From: Citrobacter tructae
GTDB taxonomy: Bacteria > Pseudomonadota > Gammaproteobacteria > Enterobacterales > Enterobacteriaceae
Length of the DNA stretch: 64,000 nt
Reading direction: 5' to 3'
NCBI RefSeq assembly: GCF_004684345.1
Contig: NZ_CP038469.1
Location: forward strand, 1-64,000
The first letter of the stretch is position 1, and every line of letters begins with the position of its first letter. This document shows positions 1 through 8,072 of this stretch, one piece after another. The notes below the pieces were generated by a model. The model was not told the DNA's origin and did not search any database. It saw only the letters and a program-made list of their open reading frames with translations. Position numbers and translations under genes: made by a program.

Positions 1-836
1 GTCAGTGGCCCCCCAATGATGCCCAGAATACCGAGAAGAAAGCCGCCAGCGCCGAGAATCAGCACCGGGTGTTTAAGGTGACGCATCAACTGGTGTAAGC
101 GTGGTAAGCACCAGACGGCTATCATGCCCGCCGCAATAGCAATGGCGGCAACCACCGCACCGCTCAAAATATCGATCAGATGCATCTGTGAATAGTGTTC
201 GATGGGCAACGAAAAGTGCGGATGAAAGAACAGACTGGTAGTTAATGAACCCGCTGCTGCCGCCATCAATGGCGCAAATAAGCGATCCCACAAGGGAACA
301 TCATTGGAACTATTCAGCGTTTGTGAAAACACCAGCGCGGCGGCAACGGGGGTACCAAATAGTGCCCCGATGGTGCCGGCAGAGGCGAGGATGGTCCAGT
401 CCAGCTTAGTAATACGGGGAAACATGCGGCTACCAACTGCCACAGCCAGCGCGATATTCACGGTCATTATCGGGTGTTCTGGTCCCAAACTGACGCCACC
501 GGCCAGACCGAGGAGCAGCGCGGCCAGCAGGCCGGGGATCGCTGACGTTGGGACCGGCATACCGATTAACGGTTCGCAGGCCGGGTCCGGGCCCGCATGA
601 CCACGGCTGTAGCGGATAACTAACCCGACCATGATACCGGTTAGCGTCAGCATACCGATAATCCAGAATGGGGAGTCGTGGGCAATACCGATGCTGGTGG
701 GCAGTCGCTCCCACAAAAATTGCTGTAAAACAGCCGCTACTTTCATTACGACGATCAGCACCAGGCTTGAAGCGACGCCAATGATCAGGGCGGGAGTGGA
801 TAACAACAGCATCGTTCTGGCTCGCGGATGGAGCAT
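1..836 (-). CDS. yfeO: YfeO, putative CLC-family ion channel (partial, C-terminus beyond window)
   Basis: The reading frame is open from an ATG at 836 to the window edge, about 278 residues of a protein that has roughly 418 in E. coli. The translation begins MLHPRARTMLLLS and carries the CLC-like segments GHAGPDPACEPLIG and SLGPEHPIMTVN, the second corresponding to the GxExP selectivity motif. Many hydrophobic helices are visible (for example near residues 10-35, 55-75 and 95-115). The start follows a GAGGGAA ribosome-binding site. CLC proteins move chloride or fluoride across the inner membrane; the substrate of YfeO is not established. It is divergent from glk, as in E. coli. The gene looks intact as far as it can be read. 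Confidence 0.93.
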   Translation of the reverse strand, partial: MLHPRARTMLLLSTPALIIGVASSLVLIVVMKVAAVLQQFLWERLPTSIGIAHDSPFWIIGMLTLTGIMVGLVIRYSRGHAGPDPACEPLIGMPVPTSAIPGLLAALLLGLAGGVSLGPEHPIMTVNIALAVAVGSRMFPRITKLDWTILASAGTIGALFGTPVAAALVFSQTLNSSNDVPLWDRLFAPLMAAAAGSLTTSLFFHPHFSLPIEHYSQMHLIDILSGAVVAAIAIAAGMIAVWCLPRLHQLMRHLKHPVLILGAGGFLLGILGIIGGPL

Positions 837-1040
837 TTTCTATTCCCTCAAATAGAGTCATAGACATAGTTTGCACAGCCTGTCAGCTGACATCGCTGCA
901 AATGGTGCTGAAACGATAAAGTAATTCTGTGATCTGGGTCGATATTCCACCGGCATCAGCCTTCAGAACATTGTTGTTATGACCCCATGAATTTACAGTG
1001 TGGCAAAGATTTATTCTGACTTTAGCGGAGCAGTGGAAGA

Positions 1041-2006
1041 ATGACAAAATATGCTTTAGTAGGTGATGTTGGCGGGACCAACGCACGTCTTGCTCTGTGC
1101 GACATTGCCAGTGGCGAGATTTCGCAGGCAAAAACCTATTCCGGGCTGGATTACCCAAGCCTTGAAGCCGTGGTTCGCGTGTACCTGGACGAGCATAGCG
1201 TCAGCGTTGAGGATGGATGCATCGCGATCGCCTGTCCCATTACCGGCGACTGGGTAGCAATGACCAACCATACTTGGGCGTTCTCTATTGCTGAAATGAA
1301 AAAGAATCTGGGCTTCAGCCATCTGGAAATCATCAATGATTTCACCGCCGTGTCGATGGCGATCCCGATGCTGAAAAAAGAGCATTTGATTCAGTTTGGT
1401 GGCACACAGCCGGTGGAAGGTAAACCTATCGCGGTATACGGTGCGGGAACTGGCTTAGGTGTCGCCCATCTGGTGCACGTCGATAAGCGTTGGGTGAGCC
1501 TGCCGGGAGAGGGCGGTCACGTAGATTTTGCGCCTAACAGCGAAGAAGAGGCGATTATTCTTGAAGTCCTGCGTGCCGAGATTGGTCATGTTTCCGCAGA
1601 ACGCGTGCTGTCCGGACCGGGGCTGGTGAATCTGTACCGCGCAATTGTGAAATCAGACGGACGCCTACCGGAAAACCTGCAGCCGAAGGATATCACCGAA
1701 CGCGCGCTGGCAGACTCGTGCATAGACTGTCGTCGGGCGCTGTCGCTGTTTTGCGTCATCATGGGGCGTTTTGGCGGTGACCTGGCATTAACGTTGGGCA
1801 CGTTTGGCGGGGTTTACATTGCTGGTGGTATCGTGCCGCGCTTCCTCGAGTTCTTTAAAGCCTCTGGTTTTCGCGGTGGCTTTGAAGACAAAGGACGTTT
1901 TAAAGCCTACGTACAGGATATTCCGGTGTATTTGATTGTGCATGATAATCCAGGCCTGCTGGGTTCCGGTGCACATCTGCGCCAGACGCTGGGGCATATT
2001 CTGTAA
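1041..2006 (+). CDS. glk: Glucokinase
   Basis: Cytoplasmic ATP-dependent glucokinase, phosphorylating free glucose to glucose 6-phosphate. The 321-residue length equals that of E. coli Glk. The N-terminal phosphate-binding segment GDVGGTNARL is at residues 8-17, the second nucleotide motif YGAGTGLGVAHL lies near residue 133, and GGVYIAGGIVPR is in the C-terminal half. The start is an ATG preceded by GTGGAAGA. A rho-independent terminator follows directly. In E. coli the next co-directional gene is fryB; here only its first codons survive. Identification is firm. Confidence 0.98.
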   Translation: MTKYALVGDVGGTNARLALCDIASGEISQAKTYSGLDYPSLEAVVRVYLDEHSVSVEDGCIAIACPITGDWVAMTNHTWAFSIAEMKKNLGFSHLEIINDFTAVSMAIPMLKKEHLIQFGGTQPVEGKPIAVYGAGTGLGVAHLVHVDKRWVSLPGEGGHVDFAPNSEEEAIILEVLRAEIGHVSAERVLSGPGLVNLYRAIVKSDGRLPENLQPKDITERALADSCIDCRRALSLFCVIMGRFGGDLALTLGTFGGVYIAGGIVPRFLEFFKASGFRGGFEDKGRFKAYVQDIPVYLIVHDNPGLLGSGAHLRQTLGHIL

Positions 2007-2026
2007 TTGTTCCGCAAAAAACCTGC

Positions 2027-2055
2027 AAAACCGCGTCATTCACGCGGTTTTTTTC
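2027..2055 (+). terminator. Terminator after glk
   Basis: The stem AAAACCGCGT/ACGCGGTTTT with a short loop is followed by a run of T, about 20 bp after the glk stop codon. It is a typical rho-independent terminator. Confidence 0.85.
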
Positions 2056-2073
2056 GTCTAAGCGGAGTTTGTT

Positions 2074-2121
2074 ATGAGCAAAAAACTGATTGCGGTCTGC
2101 GCATGCCCGATGGTGACGTAA
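2074..2121 (+). pseudogene. fryB: Remnant of fryB (PTS fructose-like EIIB), first 13 codons
   Basis: Starting at an ATG at 2074, the translation MSKKLIAVCACPM matches the N-terminus of E. coli FryB as I remember it (MSKKLIALCACPM), including the phosphorylatable cysteine region. Homology then stops and the frame terminates two codons later (VT, TAA). The preceding AGCGGAG ribosome-binding site is also kept. In E. coli fryB lies directly downstream of glk and begins the fryBC-ypdFE-fryA cluster. Everything after codon 13 is gone here and a foreign-looking gene begins about 45 bp further on. The match is short but the position and orientation are exactly those expected. Confidence 0.8.
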
Positions 2122-2164
2122 AAATGTCCCATCTGGCATACAGAACAATACGCTTGCAGGTCGG

Positions 2165-3184
2165 TCAAGGCGTACGAGGTTTATTTGCAATATCAGCCAA
2201 TATTATCGTGGTCACCTGTTGTTCAAAATATTCTGCGTGCAGGTATTTTTGTTCTCTATATTTTTTATCTGTATCCAGGTAGGGTTGATGCAAAGAACAT
2301 TCCGGTGGCGTGCACGAAATAATGATATTAATAACGTTAATAGGTTCCGGATATTCAAAAAAAAGTGGTCCATAGCGATAGTTATTTTTAATTTGCCATT
2401 CTGCCAGATCGTCCAGGAAACAATCTGCTGCGGGTTTTGGCATCGTGCTGGCTTTTTCTCTGCCCCACACAATAAACGCCAGGTTGTATAACCCATGCGC
2501 GTATGGCCAGAACATTTTATGGAGCTTAGTAAGCCCAGGTTCCCTCATTTGTGGTACGTTTTTACAATATAAATCAAGCTGAAGCCCTGCTTCTGCAACA
2601 TCACCATCAAGAAGTGCAATCAGGTAGCGGATGGTCGCTATATCGCCAGGTGTTTGCTTGGTCGCAAGTAACCTTTGTGCTTTTTTCCTTGCATCAACAT
2701 CAAAGTCAGTGCGTTTATACCATAACGCCATAATTAAATTAGTTATCGCCAGAGTAACGGGGTGACCGTTATCACTCATGCCTAATTTTTCAGGTAATAA
2801 CAGTGGAACGCGATCAAATAGACCTGCGGCAAGGACATCCAGGGTTGTCCATATATTAATGCAGTGATCGCAACCAGAATCTACACCCAATGTTACATGT
2901 TTGATCATGGCGGACTGAAGCAGGGATGAGTGTAGAATTTCCATGTTATTTAACTGTATTGCGGTTTTATATCCTAATAAATCCGGAGTACGCTTCATGC
3001 GCAGCATAAAAAGCCATGAAGTTACCTGATTTTGAAGTGAATAATCCGGGTTGCATTGCTCATGAATATCCAGGCATTCAGCTAAATAATCGTCTGTACT
3101 CATCCATACCAGGGCATTTTTCTCGGCTTCTTTTGTGTATTCGCGTTGATATGTACGTTGATATTTTTCGCTCAGCTTCGCCAT
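2165..3184 (-). CDS. Imm49-like putative immunity protein (tentative)
   Basis: A 339-residue, probably cytoplasmic protein with no signal peptide or membrane segment. I chose the ATG at 3184 (MAKLSEKYQRTYQ) because AGGTGATGTC precedes it. The central and C-terminal parts look like helical repeats; segments such as IATIRYLIALLDGDVAEAG and FWPYAHGLYNLA recall the Imm49 family of polymorphic-toxin immunity proteins. This is recognition by eye, not a search result. Codon use is visibly more AT-rich than in the neighbours. It lies in the gap left by the fry operon, between a fryB stub and a broken ypdC, with its own upstream spacer. No toxin, Rhs or VgrG gene lies nearby, so if it is an immunity gene it is an orphan. 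A related helical-repeat or PoNi-type family is the alternative. Confidence 0.6.
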   Translation of the reverse strand: MAKLSEKYQRTYQREYTKEAEKNALVWMSTDDYLAECLDIHEQCNPDYSLQNQVTSWLFMLRMKRTPDLLGYKTAIQLNNMEILHSSLLQSAMIKHVTLGVDSGCDHCINIWTTLDVLAAGLFDRVPLLLPEKLGMSDNGHPVTLAITNLIMALWYKRTDFDVDARKKAQRLLATKQTPGDIATIRYLIALLDGDVAEAGLQLDLYCKNVPQMREPGLTKLHKMFWPYAHGLYNLAFIVWGREKASTMPKPAADCFLDDLAEWQIKNNYRYGPLFFEYPEPINVINIIISCTPPECSLHQPYLDTDKKYREQKYLHAEYFEQQVTTIILADIANKPRTP

Positions 3185-3258
3185 GACATCACCTGTAAAA
3201 AATAGAATAACGACCAATATACTACAAACAAAGGAAAGCCATCATTTGGCAACGGGAT

Positions 3259-3476
3259 CTACTGAAAGCGTACGCTGTACTCTCCCGGTGTCAGGCCAAA
3301 CTGGCGGCGGAAAAGACGACAAAAATAGTCACTGTCCTAATATCCGCATCGTTGTGCCACTCCGCTCATTGGCAGATGATATTTTTGTAAGATAATGCGC
3401 GCTACGGGTTTAACACCAGGCCGCTGAACAGATTGGCAAAAAACTGTTGGTCTGCGGGCAAGCCTGATTCTTTCAT
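3259..3476 (-). pseudogene. ypdC: ypdC remnant (AraC-type regulator): internal deletion plus nonsense codon
   Basis: In E. coli ypdC follows ypdB and encodes a 285-residue AraC-family regulator. Here the frame starts at 3476 right after ypdB and reads MKESGLPADQQFF through to LVLNP (24 codons), then meets TAG. Directly after this stop come about 48 codons of the extreme C-terminus: ARIILQKYHLPMSGVAQRCG, an internal TAG, then DSDYFCRLF through TPGEYSVRFQ and a stop. About 210 codons, including the first DNA-binding helix-turn-helix, are missing between the two pieces. The gene is therefore dead twice over. The comparison with E. coli YpdC is from memory. Confidence 0.85.
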
Positions 3477-3500
3477 CACTCTTTCTCTGTGGAATAAGCG

Positions 3501-4235
3501 CTATAAATGCATTAACTGCCTGAACTCTTTCACTTTACTCCGACTGACCGGGATTTCAAATTCCAGGTCTTTTAAGCGCAGAATATAAGTGTTATTGAAC
3601 CACGGTTCGATCTCGCGGATTTTATTCAGATTTACGCAGAATGAGCGGTGGCAGCGGAAGAAATGTGAGGCTGGCAGTTTGCTGCAAAATTCACTGATGT
3701 TCATCGGCATGACGTACGATTCCCGTCGCGTGTAGACGAACGTCATCTTTTCATGCGCTTCAGCGTAGTAGATGTCATTGATAGGGGTCACGATGATCCG
3801 CTCATCCTTGATCAGGTTGATGGTGTCATTTTCACGAGTGACGGGGGTTGTGAGCGGGGTTCCTGTTTGCTGTTGCTGCCAGGCGGCTTCCAGCTTTTGC
3901 AACATACCGATAATTCGCGACTCCTGGTACGGCTTCAGAATGTAGTCAAACGCCTCTAGCTCAAACGCCTCAACGGCATGTTCTTTCCATGCGGTAATAA
4001 ACACAATAAAGGGTTTATGCGCGAACTGGCTGATGTTTTGCGCCAGCAATACGCCGTCCAGCGAGGGAATATTAATATCCAGAAAAATCGCGTCGACGCG
4101 GTTGTGCTGCAGAAATTTCAGCACGTCCAGACCGTCGTCAAAGGTGCCGACAATTTCCATCTGGCTATGTTCTTTTATCAGCCAGCTCAGTTCCTGTTGT
4201 GCCAGGAATTCATCTTCAACAATGATGACTTTCAC
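3501..4235 (-). CDS. ypdB: YpdB, LytTR-family response regulator
   Basis: DNA-binding response regulator of the YpdA/YpdB pyruvate-sensing system, which in E. coli activates yhjX. The receiver domain covers residues 1-120 with acidic residues E7/D8 and the likely phospho-acceptor D53 (AIFLDINIP). A LytTR DNA-binding domain fills about residues 140-240 (ARxxSYVMPMNIS-like and CHRSFCVNLNKI segments). At 244 residues it matches E. coli. It lies 14 bp downstream of ypdA in the same operon. The third gene, ypdC, is a remnant here. The target promoter is not in this window. Confidence 0.96.
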   Translation of the reverse strand: MKVIIVEDEFLAQQELSWLIKEHSQMEIVGTFDDGLDVLKFLQHNRVDAIFLDINIPSLDGVLLAQNISQFAHKPFIVFITAWKEHAVEAFELEAFDYILKPYQESRIIGMLQKLEAAWQQQQTGTPLTTPVTRENDTINLIKDERIIVTPINDIYYAEAHEKMTFVYTRRESYVMPMNISEFCSKLPASHFFRCHRSFCVNLNKIREIEPWFNNTYILRLKDLEFEIPVSRSKVKEFRQLMHL

Positions 4236-4249
4236 AACTTCACTCCTGG

Positions 4250-5947
4250 TTAAAGCAATAATGTGGCCGGTGCGGCTGCGGGCGAGTGCTGATTAGGCAC
4301 ATAAAAGGCAATCTCAGTGCCTGGTTCAAGGCGGCGGATATGTAAGCCTTCGCCGTAGAGCAGCTTAACGCGATGATGCACATTCAACAGACCAATTTTA
4401 TTGCCCGGCATTTCATTGGATTCGACCCGTTCAATCACTTTTGGATCGATACCGTGGCCCGTATCCCGCACAGCAATACGCACCCGATTACCGCACTCTG
4501 CGACGCTTATGGTGACCACGCCTTTTCCTTTACAAGGCTGAATACCGTGGACGATGGCGTTCTCTACCAGCGGCTGAATCAGCAGGCTGGGAATATAGCA
4601 GCTTACCTCTTCATCAATATCATAAATAACCGTCAGTTTATCGCCGAAACGGGCCTGTTCAATGGCGATGTAATCCTTGATTTGATACAGCTCTTTTTTG
4701 ATGTCGATCTGCTCATCGTCTTTCAATTCAATATTATAGCGAAGGTAACGCGACAAATTGAAAATGAGCTGTCGTGCGGTGTCCGGGTTAAGCCGTACTG
4801 ACGACGAAATTGCGTTCAGCGCGTTAAACAGGAAATGGGGATTTATTTTACTTTGCAGCGCGCGAAGCTCTGCCTTATTTGCCATTTCACGTAGCTGTTC
4901 AGCACGAGAAACCTCCAACTGAGTCGAGATAATTTGCGACAGGCCGATGGCCATTTCCTGTAGCGAGGAGGTGATTTGGTGGGCGTGGCAGTAGTAAATC
5001 TTCAGCGTGCCGGTTACGACGCCTTTCTCCCAGAGTGGGATAACCAGCATAGAGTGGATTTCCGGCGTGCGATGCGCTTCATCATTGTTTTTTATGATGA
5101 TTTTTCCGTAATTGATCGCCTGTTGCGTAGTCGGGCTGACGAAGTCATCGTTATCGCGGTAATTCAGTTCTCCCACGCCAACATAGGCCAGAACGTGCTG
5201 GGTATTGGTGATGGCGACCGCGTCTGCATAAATATCGTGGCGAATAATTTCACACACCTGACGTAACGACTCGCTGTTGACCTGGCGAAAGAGCGGCAGA
5301 GTTTTGTTGGCAATATCCAGCGCCAGCTTGGCTTGCTTGGCGGCGCTGGCTTCTTTTTCGCCTTCAACGCTTTGAACCAGCATTACGATAAAGCCAATAC
5401 AGACGCTGCCGAGGATCATCGGAATACCGATTTTCGAGACAATATCCAGCCCCAGTTCGGTGGTGGGAGCCCAGGCGATTACCAGGATCATGGTCAACGA
5501 TTCGCACAGCATCCCGCCTAAAATACCGGCACGCCAGTGCTGCGCTTTGGGGATCTTACAGTTGATCCAGCCGGCAATACAGCCTGCCAGAATACTGGTG
5601 ATAAAGCACGGCAGGGCGGTGACGCCGCCAATGTCGATCAGGTAGCGATGGATGCCCGCGATGACGCCGGTAATGATGCCAACCCACGGGCCGAACAGGA
5701 TCCCCCCCGACATCACTGCAATGATACGCACGTTCACCAGGGAACCTTCGACCGGTACCCCGGACCAGGTGCTGAACAGGGCAAACATGGAGAAAATCGC
5801 GGTAACGGCGAGCAGCTCTTTTGGCGAGTGGGCTGACTTGTGCAACAGTTCGCGAAACAGGCGGATACGAATCAGGAAAAACAGACAGAACAGCATCAGC
5901 GCTGCCCGATCAAAGACCGCCAGCAGCATATTGAATATTTCGTGCAC
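4250..5947 (-). CDS. ypdA: YpdA, LytS-family sensor histidine kinase
   Basis: Inner-membrane sensor kinase that responds to extracellular pyruvate in E. coli and phosphorylates YpdB. I chose the GTG at 5947 (MHEIFNMLLAVFDRAAL), which gives 565 residues as in E. coli; the reading frame could extend upstream to 6016 but only through non-conserved sequence. Order: an LytS-type multi-helix membrane module (about residues 1-200, with GGILFGPWVGIITGVIAGIHRY), a GAF-like domain (about 220-350), and the His-kinase segment NPHFLFNALNAI with a C-terminal ATPase containing VENAIVHGIQP and DTGHGID. It is divergent from alaC. Confidence 0.96.
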   Translation of the reverse strand: MHEIFNMLLAVFDRAALMLFCLFFLIRIRLFRELLHKSAHSPKELLAVTAIFSMFALFSTWSGVPVEGSLVNVRIIAVMSGGILFGPWVGIITGVIAGIHRYLIDIGGVTALPCFITSILAGCIAGWINCKIPKAQHWRAGILGGMLCESLTMILVIAWAPTTELGLDIVSKIGIPMILGSVCIGFIVMLVQSVEGEKEASAAKQAKLALDIANKTLPLFRQVNSESLRQVCEIIRHDIYADAVAITNTQHVLAYVGVGELNYRDNDDFVSPTTQQAINYGKIIIKNNDEAHRTPEIHSMLVIPLWEKGVVTGTLKIYYCHAHQITSSLQEMAIGLSQIISTQLEVSRAEQLREMANKAELRALQSKINPHFLFNALNAISSSVRLNPDTARQLIFNLSRYLRYNIELKDDEQIDIKKELYQIKDYIAIEQARFGDKLTVIYDIDEEVSCYIPSLLIQPLVENAIVHGIQPCKGKGVVTISVAECGNRVRIAVRDTGHGIDPKVIERVESNEMPGNKIGLLNVHHRVKLLYGEGLHIRRLEPGTEIAFYVPNQHSPAAAPATLLL

Positions 5948-6335
5948 AGGTGACTCTTGCGAATGGATTAAACCTCTATGATAGGTAACCTGAGCGAGGA
6001 TGACCAGCCTGCTCATAGCGCCTACCTAATGAGGAAAAACCATAATATTAAAAGGGGATTGTAAAGAAAAAGTGAGTTTGCACGACCTCACCAGGTCTGA
6101 TTGATTTTTAACGTAAATTTTATAGATTCAAAATGTTAATAGTTGGTAACTTTTACAGTTGGCGAAAAATATTTATTTCCCTGTTTATTTTTATTGTTCC
6201 TCTTTTAAAGCTGAAAAAAATATTTTGTTTTTCCCTCTCGACAGACGGAATTTATTCAGGCTATTTTCTAAACGTGCCACCATCGTGGCAGCGTCGCTCG
6301 GACGGTCCGGGCGCTAACGTGAATCTGAGGATAAT
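5948..6335. other. ypdA/alaC divergent intergenic region
   Basis: No gene is seen. The ypdA-proximal half is AT-rich (long A and T runs at 6040-6230) and should hold both promoters. The last 60 bp before alaC can fold into two adjacent hairpins, TGCCAC/GTGGCA at 6275-6290 and AGCG..CGGA/TCCG..CGCT at 6290-6315, in the presumed alaC leader. There is no leader-peptide ORF that I trust. Confidence 0.5.
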
Positions 6336-7586
6336 ATGGCTGACTCCCGCCCTGAACGTCGCTTTACGCGTATTGATCGCCTTCCCCCCTACGTTTTTAA
6401 CATCACCGCTGAGTTGAAGATGGCTGCGCGTCGGCGCGGCGAAGATATTATCGATTTCAGCATGGGGAACCCGGATGGGGCCACGCCTCCTCACATTGTC
6501 GAAAAACTGTGTACCGTGGCGCAGCGCCCGGATACCCACGGTTATTCAACCTCTCGCGGTATTCCGCGTTTACGTCGGGCGATTTCCCGCTGGTACCAGG
6601 AACGCTATGACGTCGAGATCGATCCCGAATCCGAAGCCATTGTGACCATCGGCTCCAAAGAGGGGCTTGCGCACCTGATGCTGGCTACGCTTGATCACGG
6701 TGACACGGTCCTCGTGCCCAATCCAAGCTATCCGATCCATATTTACGGTGCCGTTATCGCCGGGGCGCAGGTGCGTTCTGTGCCGTTGGTGGAAGGCGTC
6801 GACTTCTTTAACGAGCTGGAACGGGCGATCCGTGAAAGCTACCCAAAACCAAAGATGATGATCTTAGGTTTCCCATCCAACCCGACCGCGCAGTGCGTCG
6901 AGCTGGAATTCTTTGAAAAAGTGGTCGCCCTGGCTAAGCGCTACGACGTGCTGGTGGTTCACGACCTGGCCTATGCCGATATTGTCTACGATGGCTGGAA
7001 AGCGCCGTCGATCATGCAAGTTCCCGGCGCCCGCGATGTGGCTGTCGAATTCTTCACGCTGTCGAAAAGCTATAACATGGCGGGATGGCGTATTGGCTTT
7101 ATGGTGGGTAACAAAACGCTGGTTAACGCGCTGGCACGTATTAAAAGCTATCACGATTACGGTACTTTTACGCCATTGCAGGTAGCGGCTATTGCCGCAC
7201 TGGAAGGCGATCAGCAGTGTGTGCGGGATATAGCAGAACAGTATAAGCGTCGTCGCGATGTGTTGGTCAAAGGGCTGCACGAAGCTGGCTGGATGGTAGA
7301 AATGCCGAAGGCGTCGATGTATGTCTGGGCAAAAATTCCCGAGCAATATGCCGCGATGGGCTCGCTTGAATTTGCTAAAAAAATGCTGAACGACGCGAAA
7401 GTATGCGTATCACCGGGCGTTGGTTTTGGTGATTATGGCGATACCCACGTGCGCTTTGCGTTGATTGAGAACCGTGACCGAATCCGCCAGGCGATCAGGG
7501 GGATTAAAGCGATGTTCCGTGCAGATGGCCTGCTGCCCACCAGCACGAAATCAGCTTCTGAAAGTGCCGACTCATCAAACGCGTAA
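6336..7586 (+). CDS. alaC: Glutamate-pyruvate aminotransferase AlaC
   Basis: PLP-dependent class I/II aminotransferase that makes alanine from pyruvate and glutamate; one of the main alanine-forming transaminases of E. coli with AvtA and AlaA. The 416-residue product begins MADSRPERRFTRIDRLPPYVF, almost identical to E. coli AlaC (412). The PLP-binding lysine is in FFTLSKSYNMAGWRIGFM, and GFPSNPTAQ and HDLAYADI carry other cofactor contacts. Only the last dozen residues (SASESADSSNA) diverge. A GAGG ribosome-binding site precedes the ATG and a strong terminator follows. Confidence 0.97.
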   Translation: MADSRPERRFTRIDRLPPYVFNITAELKMAARRRGEDIIDFSMGNPDGATPPHIVEKLCTVAQRPDTHGYSTSRGIPRLRRAISRWYQERYDVEIDPESEAIVTIGSKEGLAHLMLATLDHGDTVLVPNPSYPIHIYGAVIAGAQVRSVPLVEGVDFFNELERAIRESYPKPKMMILGFPSNPTAQCVELEFFEKVVALAKRYDVLVVHDLAYADIVYDGWKAPSIMQVPGARDVAVEFFTLSKSYNMAGWRIGFMVGNKTLVNALARIKSYHDYGTFTPLQVAAIAALEGDQQCVRDIAEQYKRRRDVLVKGLHEAGWMVEMPKASMYVWAKIPEQYAAMGSLEFAKKMLNDAKVCVSPGVGFGDYGDTHVRFALIENRDRIRQAIRGIKAMFRADGLLPTSTKSASESADSSNA

Positions 7587-7595
7587 CCCACAAAT

Positions 7596-7628
7596 GCAAA
7601 CAGGAGCCTGAGGGCTCCTGTTTTTTTG
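7596..7628 (+). terminator. Terminator after alaC
   Basis: The perfect stem ACAGGAGCC/GGCTCCTGT with loop TGAG is followed by seven T residues. It is a strong rho-independent terminator just after the alaC stop. Confidence 0.92.
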
Positions 7629-7642
7629 CTGCATCTTTTCTT

Positions 7643-7714
7643 CTAGATCATCAGGGCAAACGTACCGGCCCAAACGATGACCATAAATGAAATGCCCATA
7701 AAGAAATATTTCAC
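7643..7714 (-). CDS. ypdK: YpdK, 23-residue membrane protein (GTG start)
   Basis: A short reading frame encodes (M)KYFFMGISFMVIVWAGTFALMI, identical to or nearly the same as the E. coli small protein YpdK as I remember it. It is one hydrophobic helix with a single N-terminal lysine, so it is expected in the inner membrane; its function is unknown. The start is GTG at 7714. The only in-frame ATGs lie inside the protein, and GGAGAGAT sits seven to eight bases upstream of the GTG. It lies between alaC and lpxP, as in E. coli. A hairpin (7728-7744) lies just upstream of the ribosome-binding site. Confidence 0.85.
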   Translation of the reverse strand: MKYFFMGISFMVIVWAGTFALMI

Positions 7715-8072
7715 TTTTCATCTCTCCGCGTACCTTGAGTACGCCTAAATGAACATATGCTTACCTGACAGAGAGCTGATGCAAGCGTGAACGAGATAGA
7801 GAATATCCCTCGTTTGCTTGGCTGCATCACCTCAGAATTCTGAGCGTTAATGCTCCAGACGGCGCTAATGTACGCCTAAAAATGAGGTGAGACAAGAGGC
7901 ATTTTTTTATTTAATTTTAATAACTTACAGGTGTCGTGATTCGGCGACAGTTTAATTTCTGTCGGTAATAAATTGCTATTGAGCGACGTAATGGTTACTC
8001 AGAGAATTCTCATATCGCCATGATGTTAATGCGGTTAATTTTTCGCTGAATTAGATAATGAAAAGGTTAAAA
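7715..8072. other. Intergenic region between ypdK and the LprI-like gene
   Basis: This region holds the ypdK leader (minus strand) and the promoter of the next gene (plus strand). Seen here: a hairpin GCGTAC/GTACGC at 7728-7744, a direct repeat GTACGCCTAAA at 7739-7749 and 7870-7880, and a hairpin GGCG/CGCC at 7861-7876. From about 7900 the sequence is very AT-rich. No further ORF is supported. Confidence 0.5.
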
